Notes: generated by a model from the letters alone, not told the origin. A stretch of 64,000 nucleotides of DNA from an uncultured bacterium (GCA_938040315.1 CALHQW010000002.1:1-64000); one strand, 5' to 3'; positions 39,041 to 48,990 are shown, counted from the first letter of the stretch. Program-made: numbers and translations.

Positions 39041-39979
39041 ATGAAAAAAATCTGTGTTTGCGCAATTGGTGGTAATTCTTTAATCAAGGAAGGTGGTGGA
39101 ATCTCTTTTGATGACCAATTAAATACTGTCTATGAAACCTGCGAAAATTTAATTTCCGTAATAGAGAGTGGTTATGAACTTTTGATTACCCATGGTAATG
39201 GACCGCAGGTTGGCTATTTACTTTTGAAGAATCATTTATCAAGAAATTTTTTGCCCGAAGAGCCTTTAGATTGTGCCAATGCAATGACCCAAGGTGAGAT
39301 TGGTTATATGATTAGTTTAGCAATGACTAATGTATTAAAGAGAAATAAAATTGATAAAGAGGTTGTAACAGTGATCACCAGGGTTTTGGTTGATGAAAAG
39401 GATGAGAATTTTAAGAAACCATCAAAGCCAATTGGACCATTCTATACGAGAGAAGAGATGGAGGTTTTAAAAAGAAAATATGGTTGGTTTTTTGTTGAGG
39501 ATGCCTATCGGGGATTTAGAAGGGTTGTTCCTTCACCAAAGCCAAAAAAAATTATTGAGATTTCGGCAATTAGAGAATTGTTGGTAGAAGGTAAGGTTGT
39601 GATTGCTGGTGGTGGTGGCGGAATTGGTGTGATTGAGAAGAATGGCGATTATTTAGGAATTGCCTGTGTGATTGATAAAGATTTAACCGGTTCTTTACTT
39701 GCTAAGGAATTGAATGCCTCTTTATTTATTATCTCAACCGCGGTTCCTTATGTCTATTTAAATTATGGTAAAAAAGAGCAAAAACCATTAAGAAAAGTGG
39801 GTCTTAAAGAGATTATAAATTATTATAAAGAAGGTCATTTTCCCAAAGGTAGTATGGGACCGAAAATTGAGGCAGCAATTGAATTTTTAAAGAACGGTGG
39901 CGAAGAGGTGATTATTACCTCACCAGAAAATATTGGTAAGGCATTAAAAGGAAAAGCGGGCACAAGGATTTTTAAATGA
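39041..39979 (+). CDS. arcC: Carbamate kinase
   Basis: AIGGNSLI; THGNGPQVG; VVIAGGGGGIGV; GSMGPKIEAA. Confidence 0.93.
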   Translation: MKKICVCAIGGNSLIKEGGGISFDDQLNTVYETCENLISVIESGYELLITHGNGPQVGYLLLKNHLSRNFLPEEPLDCANAMTQGEIGYMISLAMTNVLKRNKIDKEVVTVITRVLVDEKDENFKKPSKPIGPFYTREEMEVLKRKYGWFFVEDAYRGFRRVVPSPKPKKIIEISAIRELLVEGKVVIAGGGGGIGVIEKNGDYLGIACVIDKDLTGSLLAKELNASLFIISTAVPYVYLNYGKKEQKPLRKVGLKEIINYYKEGHFPKGSMGPKIEAAIEFLKNGGEEVIITSPENIGKALKGKAGTRIFK

Positions 39980-41190
39980 TACTATTTTTTCTGTTTACAA
40001 AAATATTAATTCCAATGGATTTAAGCCAATCTGACCATTTAAAATCTTACGGAATTGCCTATAAAGCATTGGAAAAAGGAATAAAAGTTGAATGGCTTTT
40101 AAACTATCGGGGAGGCTCTTTTCTCTTCCCCGATAACGATTTTGTTATCAAAGAATGTAAATTAAAAGGAGTAAGTTTTGAATATGTGGATATAAATAAA
40201 GAGAGTGAGATAAGAAAGATAATTGAAGAGAATAATATGGCTTCTATTTTATTAGAGAAGGCACCAAAGATTGGTGTTTATGTGCCAAAAAATAAGGAAC
40301 CTTGGGATGATGCGGTAAGATTGGCATTAGAATATGCCGAAATTCCTTATAAGACCTTATGGGATGAAGAGGTTTTAAAAGGAGAAATCTATAAATATGA
40401 TTGGCTCCATCTTCATCACGAAGATTTTACCGGTCAATACGGCAAGTTTTATAGTTCTTATAAAGATGCTGATTGGTATAAAGAAGAGGTAAAAATGAAT
40501 GAGATGATGGCAAAGAAATTGGGGTTTAAAAAGGTATCCCAGTTAAAATTGGCAGTAGTTAAAGAGATTAAAAAGTATATTTATGAAGGCGGAATGGTAT
40601 TTAGTATGTGTTCAGCAACTGATACTCCTGATATTGCTTTGGCAGCCGAAGCAACTGATATTGTTCCGAAAGAGTTTGATGGTGATCCTGTTGATCCCCA
40701 TTATCAACAAAAATTAAATTATGATAACACTCTTTTGTTTGAAAATTTTATAGTTTATACGGATCCCTATTTGTATGAACATTCTGATATTGATACTTAT
40801 TTAGAGGCAATCAGTCGGGGAGAGGAGGTTTACTTTTCTCTCTTTGATTTTTCAGCCAAACATGATCCAGTTCCTTGTATGCTTGTTCAAAATCATGTCT
40901 CTTTAATTAAAGAATTTCTTGGACAAAATGTTGGCTTTCGAAGGAATAGATTAAAAAAAGATGTTTTAATCTTGGGAGAGATAAAAAATACCGAAGAGGT
41001 AAAATATATTCATAAAAATTATGGTAAGGGAACAATTACCTGTTTAGGTGGTCATGATCCCGAAGATTATGCCCATCGGATTGGGGATCCACCAACAAAT
41101 TTATCTTTACATAAAAACTCACCAGGTTATCGTTTGATTTTAAATAATGTCCTATTTCCGGCAGCAGAAAAAAAGCCAAAAAAGACTTAA
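39976..41190 (+). CDS. Conserved protein of a family often labelled 'asparagine synthetase B', function unknown
   Basis: ILIPMDLSQSDHLKSYGIAYKALEKGIKVEWLLNYRGGSF; SMCSATDTPDIALAAE; no Asn synthetase ATP-pyrophosphatase SGGxDS motif. Confidence 0.6.
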   Translation: MILFFLFTKILIPMDLSQSDHLKSYGIAYKALEKGIKVEWLLNYRGGSFLFPDNDFVIKECKLKGVSFEYVDINKESEIRKIIEENNMASILLEKAPKIGVYVPKNKEPWDDAVRLALEYAEIPYKTLWDEEVLKGEIYKYDWLHLHHEDFTGQYGKFYSSYKDADWYKEEVKMNEMMAKKLGFKKVSQLKLAVVKEIKKYIYEGGMVFSMCSATDTPDIALAAEATDIVPKEFDGDPVDPHYQQKLNYDNTLLFENFIVYTDPYLYEHSDIDTYLEAISRGEEVYFSLFDFSAKHDPVPCMLVQNHVSLIKEFLGQNVGFRRNRLKKDVLILGEIKNTEEVKYIHKNYGKGTITCLGGHDPEDYAHRIGDPPTNLSLHKNSPGYRLILNNVLFPAAEKKPKKT

Positions 41191-41199
41191 TATTTAATT

Positions 41200-42051
41200 A
41201 TGAAAAGTGAAGCAAATTGTATTCCTTGCGTAATAAGACAGGCACAAAGAATAGTATTATTTTCTAAGGGAAAAGAAGAAGATTTTATTAATGTGACAAA
41301 ATTGGCAATGGATATGGCGGGCAGTTTATCCTTAGAAGACCCACCAAGTATTTTCACTTCTTATATTATTAGAGAAGTTTATAATTATCTAAAAAATCCT
41401 GATCCCTTTTTAGAATTAAAAAAAGAGATGAATAAGATTGGTAAGAAGAAGGCAAGTGAAGCAAAGATATTAATAGAAAAAGAGAAGGATAGAATTTATA
41501 CGGCTATCAAATATTCTGCTTGCGGAAACATAATTGATATTGGACCCCAAGATAATTTTGATTTAGAAAGACATATTAAAAATCTATCTTTTAAAAGGGA
41601 TGATTATAAAATCTTTAAAGAGAAATTGAAAGGTGCTTATAAGATTTTATATATCTTAGATAACGCCGGAGAGATTTATTTTGATAAACTTCTTTTAGAA
41701 CAACTTACTTTTTTGAATTTAGTGATAGTGGTAAAAAAAGAGCCAATATTAAATGATGCTACGCTAAAAGATGCCTATGAAGCCGAACTTGATAAACTAG
41801 GCGAAATTATTGATACCGGTTCTGGTTTCTTAGGAGTTAATTTCAATGAAATAAATGAGGAATTTTTAAAGAATTACCAAGAAGCAGATATTATTATTGC
41901 GAAAGGACATGCTAATTATGAATCTTTGGTTGATAGAGAAAGGGATGTTTTCTTTCTCTTAAAGGCAAAATGTCCAGTTGTTGCCAAGTCTTTAGGAGTA
42001 GAGGTGGGTGATTCAGTATTTTATTATTATCCTGGTAAAGAAGAGATATAA
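41200..42051 (+). CDS. DUF89/ARMT1-like metal-dependent phosphatase
   Basis: CIPCVIRQAQRI; ILYILDNAGEIYFDKLLLEQL; AKGHANYESL. Confidence 0.85.
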   Translation: MKSEANCIPCVIRQAQRIVLFSKGKEEDFINVTKLAMDMAGSLSLEDPPSIFTSYIIREVYNYLKNPDPFLELKKEMNKIGKKKASEAKILIEKEKDRIYTAIKYSACGNIIDIGPQDNFDLERHIKNLSFKRDDYKIFKEKLKGAYKILYILDNAGEIYFDKLLLEQLTFLNLVIVVKKEPILNDATLKDAYEAELDKLGEIIDTGSGFLGVNFNEINEEFLKNYQEADIIIAKGHANYESLVDRERDVFFLLKAKCPVVAKSLGVEVGDSVFYYYPGKEEI

Positions 42052-42104
42052 TTTGATTTTTGGAAATTTAATATTATAATTTTTATTTAAAAAAAGGAGG
42101 TCTT

Positions 42105-42362
42105 ATGGCACATAAGAAAGGGCAAGGTTCATCAAGAAATGGTAGAGATTCACCAGGTCAAAGATTGGGAATAAAAGCCTTTGGTGGCGAATTTGTGAGA
42201 GCCGGCAATATTCTTGTTCGTCAAAGAGGAACAAGATTTTTGCCCGGTAGAAATGTCGGTATTGCCTCTGATGACACCCTTTTTGCCTTAAAAGATGGAA
42301 TTGTGAGATTTGAATGGGTTAACAAAAATAAGAAAAGGGTTTCAGTAATTCCAATAGAATAA
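42105..42362 (+). CDS. rpmA: 50S ribosomal protein L27
   Basis: [38 protein letters not shown]. Confidence 0.96.
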   Translation: MAHKKGQGSSRNGRDSPGQRLGIKAFGGEFVRAGNILVRQRGTRFLPGRNVGIASDDTLFALKDGIVRFEWVNKNKKRVSVIPIE

Positions 42363-42378
42363 TTTCAAGGAGATTATT

Positions 42379-43038
42379 ATGAAGATTAAATTTTTGGGTC
42401 ATGCCTCTTTTTTAATTACTACGAAAGATAATATCAAAATTATTACTGATCCTTATAAAGCCGGCGCTTATGGTGGCGCAGTCGGTTATAAACCAATAAG
42501 AGAAGAGGCAGATATTGTTGTTATCACCCATGAGCACGATGATCATAATTATTACAAAGAAATAAAAGGTAATCCAGAAATTGTAAAAGGAACTGGCGAA
42601 AAAGAGGTTCGGGGTGTTAAATTTATCGGCATTGAGACTTATCACGATAGAAGCAAGGGGAAGGAAAGAGGTAAAAATGTGATATTTTTAATTATTGCCG
42701 ATGATTTAAGACTGCTCCATCTTGGTGATCTTGGCCATCAATTAACTAGTGAAGATAAAAAGAAAATTGGAGATATTGATATTCTTTTTGTTCCCGTTGG
42801 TGGTTATTTCACAATTGATGCTGAGGAGGCAAGCGAGGTTGTCCAATTTTTACAACCTAAAATTACCATCCCGATGCATTTCAAAACATCCGTATTAGAT
42901 TTTCCGATTGCTCAAGTAGAAGATTTTTTATTAGAAAAGAAAAATGTGAAAATGTTGAATGTTTCCGAAATAGAAATTAGTAAAGAAACCTTGCCCAAAG
43001 AAAGGGAGATTTGGGTTTTAAAACCATCGTTAATTTAA
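42379..43038 (+). CDS. MBL-fold metal-dependent hydrolase (UPF0173-like)
   Basis: FLGHASFLI; THEHDDHN; HLGDLGH; IPMHFKT. Confidence 0.85.
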   Translation: MKIKFLGHASFLITTKDNIKIITDPYKAGAYGGAVGYKPIREEADIVVITHEHDDHNYYKEIKGNPEIVKGTGEKEVRGVKFIGIETYHDRSKGKERGKNVIFLIIADDLRLLHLGDLGHQLTSEDKKKIGDIDILFVPVGGYFTIDAEEASEVVQFLQPKITIPMHFKTSVLDFPIAQVEDFLLEKKNVKMLNVSEIEISKETLPKEREIWVLKPSLI

Positions 43039-43051
43039 AAAAGGAATTAAA

Positions 43052-43894
43052 ATGCGGGAAATCAATGTGAAAGAGATTACCGAAAAAGTTGCCCAATTAT
43101 GTATTGAGGCAAATTGTCTATTAGGAGAAGATGTAAAAAAGAGAGTAAAAGAAGCAATTGAAAAAGAGGAATCTCCTTTAGGAAAAGAGGTATTAAAACA
43201 GATTTTAGAAAATGCCGAGATTGCCAGGAATGAGATGGTGCCAATTTGTCAGGATACTGGTTTGGCGGTTGTCTTTTTAGAAATGGGCGAAGAGGTAAAA
43301 GTAGTTGGTGGCAATATTTATGAAGCGATTAATGAAGGAGTAAGAAAGGGGTATATTGAAGGCTATTTGAGAAAATCGGTAGTTAGTGATCCTTTTAGAA
43401 GGAAAAATACAAATGATAATACGCCAGCAATCATTCATTGTTCAATTACCAAAGGTGATAAAATAAAGATTACGGTGATGCCGAAAGGCGGTGGTAGTGA
43501 GAATATGAGCGAAGTGAAGATGTTGACACCTGCTTTTGGAGTTGAAGGTGTGAAAGATTATGTAGTAAAAAGAGTAAAAGAGAGCGGTGCCAATCCTTGT
43601 CCACCAATTGTTGTTGGTGTCGGTATCGGCGGCACTTTTGAATATGCTGCAATTTTAGCAAAGAAAGCATTATTAAGGGAGATTGGTTCTATTCATCCGG
43701 ACCCATTTTATGCAGAAATGGAAAAAGATTTATTAGAAAGAATAAATAATTTAGGAATTGGTCCCCAAGGTTTTGGCGGTCGGATAACCTGTTTAGCAGT
43801 TTTTATTGAGGTTTTTCCTTGTCATATTGCTTCCTTACCAGTGGCAGTAAATATTAATTGCCACGCTGTTAGACATAAAAGTATAATAATATAA
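43052..43894 (+). CDS. Class I fumarase/tartrate dehydratase alpha subunit
   Basis: EMVPICQDTGLAVVF; GGRITCLAVFIE; NINCHAVRH. Confidence 0.9.
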   Translation: MREINVKEITEKVAQLCIEANCLLGEDVKKRVKEAIEKEESPLGKEVLKQILENAEIARNEMVPICQDTGLAVVFLEMGEEVKVVGGNIYEAINEGVRKGYIEGYLRKSVVSDPFRRKNTNDNTPAIIHCSITKGDKIKITVMPKGGGSENMSEVKMLTPAFGVEGVKDYVVKRVKESGANPCPPIVVGVGIGGTFEYAAILAKKALLREIGSIHPDPFYAEMEKDLLERINNLGIGPQGFGGRITCLAVFIEVFPCHIASLPVAVNINCHAVRHKSIII

Positions 43895-43898
43895 TAAT

Positions 43899-44993
43899 TT
43901 AAATTAAAGAAGGATAAAATTTTTGATACAATCTCTTTTCTTTATAGGGATACTCCTTTTGAAAGATTGGCATATTACAAGGCGGATTTTTTAAATTAGG
44001 GCAAGAGCGTAAACAATCACCACAACAATTAATTGGTAAAAATTCTTTATTAATTTTTATATGGACAAAATTTCTATTAGAATTTTCGCAAGAAGATAAA
44101 TTTTCTGAATCATACTCTTTCGGCAACTCTTGACAAACCGCATAAGTTAAATTATTTCTTTCACAGAGTTTTCTAAATTTGGTATGGAATTCTATTCTGA
44201 TTGGTAAAGGTGCCAGAAACCTTTTCTTTTTTGAATTTTTTTGGTATTCATAAAAATTGATTACCTTTTTAATCCTTTCTTTAAATATTGAATTTTTCAT
44301 TCGGTAAAGCAAGTTCTCCATTGATATTTTATTATAATAACCACAAGAGGCGATGATATGCTTTATACCAACTTTTTTTAAATTATCTATTAACCATTCT
44401 AAATCATCCCAATCAATTAATCCTAAAATTGTTGGATCGGTTCGACCAATAACTTCAATATTATTTTCCGTTAAATATTTAACTATTTTAATTCTATCTT
44501 TTATTGGTGAAGCATTCGGACTGGTGATTATCTGTTTTTTGGGTGTTGCTTCAATAGTCATTTCTAAAAACCAATAGGGATAATTTAATAGTTCCTTATT
44601 ATTATCTATCAACTCTTTTACTCCATCGGCTGATTTGGTAACAATTTTAAAACTCAATTTTTTATTTATCAAGAGTTTAACAATTTGGAAGGTTAACTCT
44701 CTTATTTTTCTGATTGGTTGTAAAGGGTCCGTTATTTGACTTAAATAAAAAGGGAAGGCGATATTTAATTTATCTATCTCCTCCGATAATTTTTTAAATA
44801 AGTTTTTATAGATAATAATTTTATCGGTGATTGAAAAAGAATAGGCTCGGGCATAACACATCGGACAAGAATAAAGACAACCGCCAGGATTGGTTAAAGA
44901 GATTAAAGAGGCATGGGGACATTTCCGATTTTTTAAAGGATAAGGGAAATCGTGAATTACCCTTCCTTTTAATTCCTTTTCTAAGATTTCCAT
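43899..44993 (-). CDS. Radical SAM protein, SplB/Rv2578c-like, with C-terminal Cys cluster
   Basis: GCLYSCPMCYARAYSF; C-term CCGDCLRSCPNLKNPPC. Confidence 0.8.
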   Translation of the reverse strand: MEILEKELKGRVIHDFPYPLKNRKCPHASLISLTNPGGCLYSCPMCYARAYSFSITDKIIIYKNLFKKLSEEIDKLNIAFPFYLSQITDPLQPIRKIRELTFQIVKLLINKKLSFKIVTKSADGVKELIDNNKELLNYPYWFLEMTIEATPKKQIITSPNASPIKDRIKIVKYLTENNIEVIGRTDPTILGLIDWDDLEWLIDNLKKVGIKHIIASCGYYNKISMENLLYRMKNSIFKERIKKVINFYEYQKNSKKKRFLAPLPIRIEFHTKFRKLCERNNLTYAVCQELPKEYDSENLSSCENSNRNFVHIKINKEFLPINCCGDCLRSCPNLKNPPCNMPIFQKEYPYKEKRLYQKFYPSLI

Positions 44994-44998
44994 TAAAA

Positions 44999-45877
44999 TT
45001 ATTCTTCGGGCATCTCTTTTAAAAGGTCTTCCTCTTTTACTTTGGAGACATCATATTGGGAAAGATTTTGGATAAATTGATTAACTCCTTCATCAAAATC
45101 AAAAGTTCCTTTTTTCTTTCTTTTATAGGGATTATTTTGGGAAATAATTATTGATTTTAAAAAGGGAATTTTAATTCCTCTTTCATGGAACTTACTAATA
45201 ATATTTTGGATTAGGGGTTCTAATTCTTCCTTAATTATTTTTGCTCTTCTTTTTCTTTCTTCATAAGCCTCTTTTAAAGGCTTCTCTAAGAATTGTTCAA
45301 TTCTTCTTAATAAAGGAAGATAAGAAGCACCGGCGAATCTTTCTTCTTCTTGATAGATTAATCCCAAGGTGATATAAAAAGGCTCTTCAAATTCAAAGGC
45401 GTAATCCACTTCTTTTTTTTCTGCATTCCTTTCTAAAAAGTGCTGATACATTTTGATTACTTCTAAAGATTTTTCTTTAATATTGTGAGCCTTTTCCACA
45501 TTCATTGCTAAAATTTTATGCATCACCTCTTCATCAGGAATAATAATTGCCGCAATCTTTTCTTTACCAAGTTCTCTCATTGCTGATAAGCGATGGCTAC
45601 CGTTAGGAGTGTAATATTTACCATCTCTTGTTCGCACAATAGTGATTGGGTCTAAATATCGACCAATTTTATCAATTGAATTTTTTAAATGGGAAAGATG
45701 GGCAGGCGAAACTTCCCTTTGGAAAGGAGTGGGTTCGCATTTTTCAACAGGAATAAGAGCAAAAACTTGCCAATGGTTATTATAAGGTTCATTATAAACT
45801 GCCAGAACTTCTACACCATCCTTTTCTAATTCTTGTAGGAAAATTTTTTTCTCGTCACTTACCTTTTTCCTAGCCAT
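44999..45877 (-). CDS. Stand-alone ParB/Srx-fold protein
   Basis: PFQREVSPAHLSHLKNSIDKIGRYLDPITIVRT...GSHRLSAMRELGKEKIAAIII. Confidence 0.75.
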   Translation of the reverse strand: MARKKVSDEKKIFLQELEKDGVEVLAVYNEPYNNHWQVFALIPVEKCEPTPFQREVSPAHLSHLKNSIDKIGRYLDPITIVRTRDGKYYTPNGSHRLSAMRELGKEKIAAIIIPDEEVMHKILAMNVEKAHNIKEKSLEVIKMYQHFLERNAEKKEVDYAFEFEEPFYITLGLIYQEEERFAGASYLPLLRRIEQFLEKPLKEAYEERKRRAKIIKEELEPLIQNIISKFHERGIKIPFLKSIIISQNNPYKRKKKGTFDFDEGVNQFIQNLSQYDVSKVKEEDLLKEMPEE

Positions 45878-45930
45878 ATTATCCTCCTTTATTTAATTAG
45901 ATTCCTTTAATTTTACCAAAGATTTAGCCA

Positions 45931-48831
45931 TTAAAATTCTTTTAAATTTTCAATCAAATCTTCTAATTTACCTTCTTTTTTGATAACCCTATTATCTTTT
46001 TCAATTGTAAATATTCCTTTCTCATAGATAATTTTAGTAATTTTTTTATTAAAGGCAAGGATTCTTATTTGACTTATTTTAAAGAGGTTTTCCATTATTT
46101 TTGGATAGTTTCCGTAGCGGTCTTTTATTTCCGAAATTAATTCCTTTAACTCCTCTTCGCTATTTAATTTTAAAAGTCTTTGATATAGGGCAATTCTTTG
46201 ATAAGAATTTTTGATAAAATCTTCTGGTATATAAGCAGGTAAATCAATTTTCAGATATGGTTCTTTTATTATCTCTTCCTTTTTCAATTTTTGGATCGTC
46301 TCTTTCAGAAGTTGGGAATATAAGTTTAGACCGATTCTTTTGATATTACCGTGTTGCTTTTTGCCTAATAATTCGCCGGCACCCCTTAATTCTAAATCTC
46401 TTAAAGCAATCCGCATTCCTGAACCTAAATTGGCATAGGCTAATAAAGTAGATAATCTCTTTTTGGCTATTTCATTAAGGTTTTCTATTTTATTGACAAT
46501 GAAATAGGCATAACCTTGGATATCTCTTCTGCCAACCCTTCCTCTTAATTGGTGCAAATCGGCTAAACCGAACCTTTCCGCATTATTAACAATTATGGTA
46601 TTTACATTGGGCATATCAATACCACTTTCTAAAATTATTGTTGATATTAAGACATCATATTTCCTATTTAAAAAATCATAATAAATCTTTGCCAATTTTT
46701 TTTCGGAAAGTTTGCCATGGGCGACACCAAATTTAACTTCGGGTAATAGATTTTTTAATTTCTCATAATATTTATCTAAATCTTTTATCTGATTATGGAC
46801 AAAAAATACTTGACCTTCTCTTTTCAATTCCTTTAAAATTATTTCTTTTATCATCTTATTATCCCAAGGAATAACTTTCGTAATCACATCTCTTCTACCA
46901 ATTGGTGGTGTGTTTATTACTGAGATATCTTTTAAGCCGGAAAGGGCTAAATAGAAAGTGCGGGGAATAGGGGTGGCAGTTAAGGAGAGGACATCAATCT
47001 CGGGTTTTAATTTCTTTAATCTTTCTTTATCTTTAACACCAAATTTGTGTTCATCATCAATAATTAAAAGTCCTAAGTTAGCAAATTGGATATCCTTTTG
47101 GAGAATTTTCTGGGTGCCAATAATAATATCAACTTTGCCCTTTTTTAAATCGGCAATTATTTCTTTTTCTTTCTCCGGCGGAGTTAACCTTGATAACATC
47201 TCTACTCGGATTGGTAAATTTTTAAGTCGTTCTTTAAAAGTTTGATAATGTTGAACAGATAATAAAGTGGTGGGACATAAAAAAGCCACCTGTTTAAAAT
47301 TGCTTACTGCCCAAAGAGCAGTTCGCAAAGCAATTTCGGTTTTACCAAAACCAGTATCACCGCAGACTAACCTTTCCATTGGCGAACTTTTTTGAAGATC
47401 CCTTTTTATTTCCGAAAGGGCTTTTAATTGGTCAAAGGTTTCTTTATAGGGAAAGGTTAATTTTATTTCTTGTTCCCATTCTTCATTTTCAATATAAGGC
47501 TCTCTTTTTAATATTTTTCTTTTCGCAGTGATTTCTAAAATTTCCGAAGCCAATTCTTCACATTCCTTTAAAATCTTCTCCTTAGTTTTTTGCCAAACTG
47601 GTGAGCCCAATTTATCAATTACTGGTTTTTCCTCACCAACACCAATATATCTTTCTAAAAGATTAAAATTTTCTACTGGTAAATAGAGCAAATCGTTATT
47701 TTGATATTCAATTACTAAATACTCTTTTAGACCAAAGCCAAAATCCCTTTTAACAATTCCTTTAAAAATTCCTACACCATAGTCTTGATGAACCACATAT
47801 TCACCCTTTACTAAACCAAATAGATCATCAATTGGTAGTCCTTTAAATTTTTTTCTTTTGTATCTTCTTTTCGGAAAACCATAAATCTCCCTTTCTGTTA
47901 AAATAGTAATTTTTAATTTGGGAATGACAAATCCTTCGGATAGAAATCCCGAGAGATTTTTCACCTTTTCTGAAGGCAAATTTTTTAAGAGGGGAGGCAA
48001 ATAATTTTCAGTGATTAAATAGTAAAAATGATCACTTTTTTCACATTCTCTTTTTAATAATTGGAAATCACCTAAATAATTGGGAGCAAAAGTTATAGGG
48101 AGATTGATACCGTCTTCTTCTAATAAATAATGAACCTCTAAATCTTCAATAATTTCGTTACTAATAACAAGGAAATCTTTTAAATGGTTTTTTAAAGGGA
48201 TGAGATTTTCTTTTTTACTTAAAAGACCAGTAATTTCAACTTCCTTTAATTCACTTATTGATTTTTGAGTTATTTCATCAAAATATCTTAAAGAAATTAT
48301 CCTATCATTCTCAAATTCTATTCTTATTGGTGAAAGAGTGTCCAAAGGAAAAACATCAATAATACTTCCCCGAAAAGCAAATTCTCCCTCTTCTAAAACT
48401 AAGTCGGTTAGAAGATAACCATTCTCAAAAAGCCAATTTTTTAAACCTTCGTAAGAAAAATGTTGGTCTTTATTAATTTTTAAAAGGAAATCATTCAAAT
48501 TTTTAGGAACTAAGTTTGATAAGAGTTTTTTTGGCAAGAGAAAGATAAAATTTTCTTTTTTTTCTTCTTTTTTAATTAAATTTTTAAGATTAAGTAAATC
48601 ATTTTGATAAATAATAAGGTTGTCTTCGGGCAAAAAATTAAGAAGATTATGAAAAATTATGCTAATCTCTTCATTGTCTTCAGAAATAAATAAAATTTTT
48701 TCCTTAATATTTTGATATAAATAATAAATAAGTAAAGAGGTGATTGTTAAATTATATTTTTTAATTTTAGTTGGAAAATTTAAAATTTCATTAGGGAAAA
48801 TATAAGGAAGAAGGTTAATAATTTCCTTCAT
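45931..48831 (-). CDS. mfd: Transcription-repair coupling factor
   Basis: VVHQDYGVGIFKGI; CGDTGFGKTEIALRTA; DDEHKFG; LRGRVGRRD. Confidence 0.96.
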   Translation of the reverse strand: MKEIINLLPYIFPNEILNFPTKIKKYNLTITSLLIYYLYQNIKEKILFISEDNEEISIIFHNLLNFLPEDNLIIYQNDLLNLKNLIKKEEKKENFIFLLPKKLLSNLVPKNLNDFLLKINKDQHFSYEGLKNWLFENGYLLTDLVLEEGEFAFRGSIIDVFPLDTLSPIRIEFENDRIISLRYFDEITQKSISELKEVEITGLLSKKENLIPLKNHLKDFLVISNEIIEDLEVHYLLEEDGINLPITFAPNYLGDFQLLKRECEKSDHFYYLITENYLPPLLKNLPSEKVKNLSGFLSEGFVIPKLKITILTEREIYGFPKRRYKRKKFKGLPIDDLFGLVKGEYVVHQDYGVGIFKGIVKRDFGFGLKEYLVIEYQNNDLLYLPVENFNLLERYIGVGEEKPVIDKLGSPVWQKTKEKILKECEELASEILEITAKRKILKREPYIENEEWEQEIKLTFPYKETFDQLKALSEIKRDLQKSSPMERLVCGDTGFGKTEIALRTALWAVSNFKQVAFLCPTTLLSVQHYQTFKERLKNLPIRVEMLSRLTPPEKEKEIIADLKKGKVDIIIGTQKILQKDIQFANLGLLIIDDEHKFGVKDKERLKKLKPEIDVLSLTATPIPRTFYLALSGLKDISVINTPPIGRRDVITKVIPWDNKMIKEIILKELKREGQVFFVHNQIKDLDKYYEKLKNLLPEVKFGVAHGKLSEKKLAKIYYDFLNRKYDVLISTIILESGIDMPNVNTIIVNNAERFGLADLHQLRGRVGRRDIQGYAYFIVNKIENLNEIAKKRLSTLLAYANLGSGMRIALRDLELRGAGELLGKKQHGNIKRIGLNLYSQLLKETIQKLKKEEIIKEPYLKIDLPAYIPEDFIKNSYQRIALYQRLLKLNSEEELKELISEIKDRYGNYPKIMENLFKISQIRILAFNKKITKIIYEKGIFTIEKDNRVIKKEGKLEDLIENLKEF

Positions 48832-48838
48832 AGGAGGC

Positions 48839-48861
48839 GGAGCGGATGTGAAGTCCGCTCC
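48839..48861. repeat. 8-bp perfect inverted repeat GGAGCGGA/TCCGCTCC between micropeptide and mfd
   Basis: Direct reading; stem 48839-48846 / 48854-48861. Confidence 0.85.
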
Positions 48862-48870
48862 AAAAGAAAT

Positions 48871-48924
48871 TTACTTTTTTTTCTTTGTTGTTTTTTTCTT
48901 GGGTGTTTTCTTTGCGCACGCCAT
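48871..48924 (-). CDS. 17-aa lysine-rich micropeptide MACAKKTPKKKTTKKKK, not in ORF track
   Basis: AGGAGGAAAT-ATG, in-frame stop, own promoter at 48947-48974. Confidence 0.6.
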   Translation of the reverse strand: MACAKKTPKKKTTKKKK

Positions 48925-48946
48925 ATTTCCTCCTATCCAACTTTAT

Positions 48947-48974
48947 ATTTTAATAAAAAAATTTATTTTGTCAA
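48947..48974 (-). promoter_or_regulatory. Promoter TTGACA-16-TAAAAT for the micropeptide (and possibly mfd)
   Basis: -35 48969-48974, -10 48947-48952. Confidence 0.7.
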
Positions 48975-48990
48975 TAAAAAAAGAAAATTT

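Noticed and set aside
39976-41190. Annotation as asparagine synthetase B
   Set aside because: No ATP-pyrophosphatase SGGxDS motif or N-terminal Cys glutaminase seen; kept as unknown function
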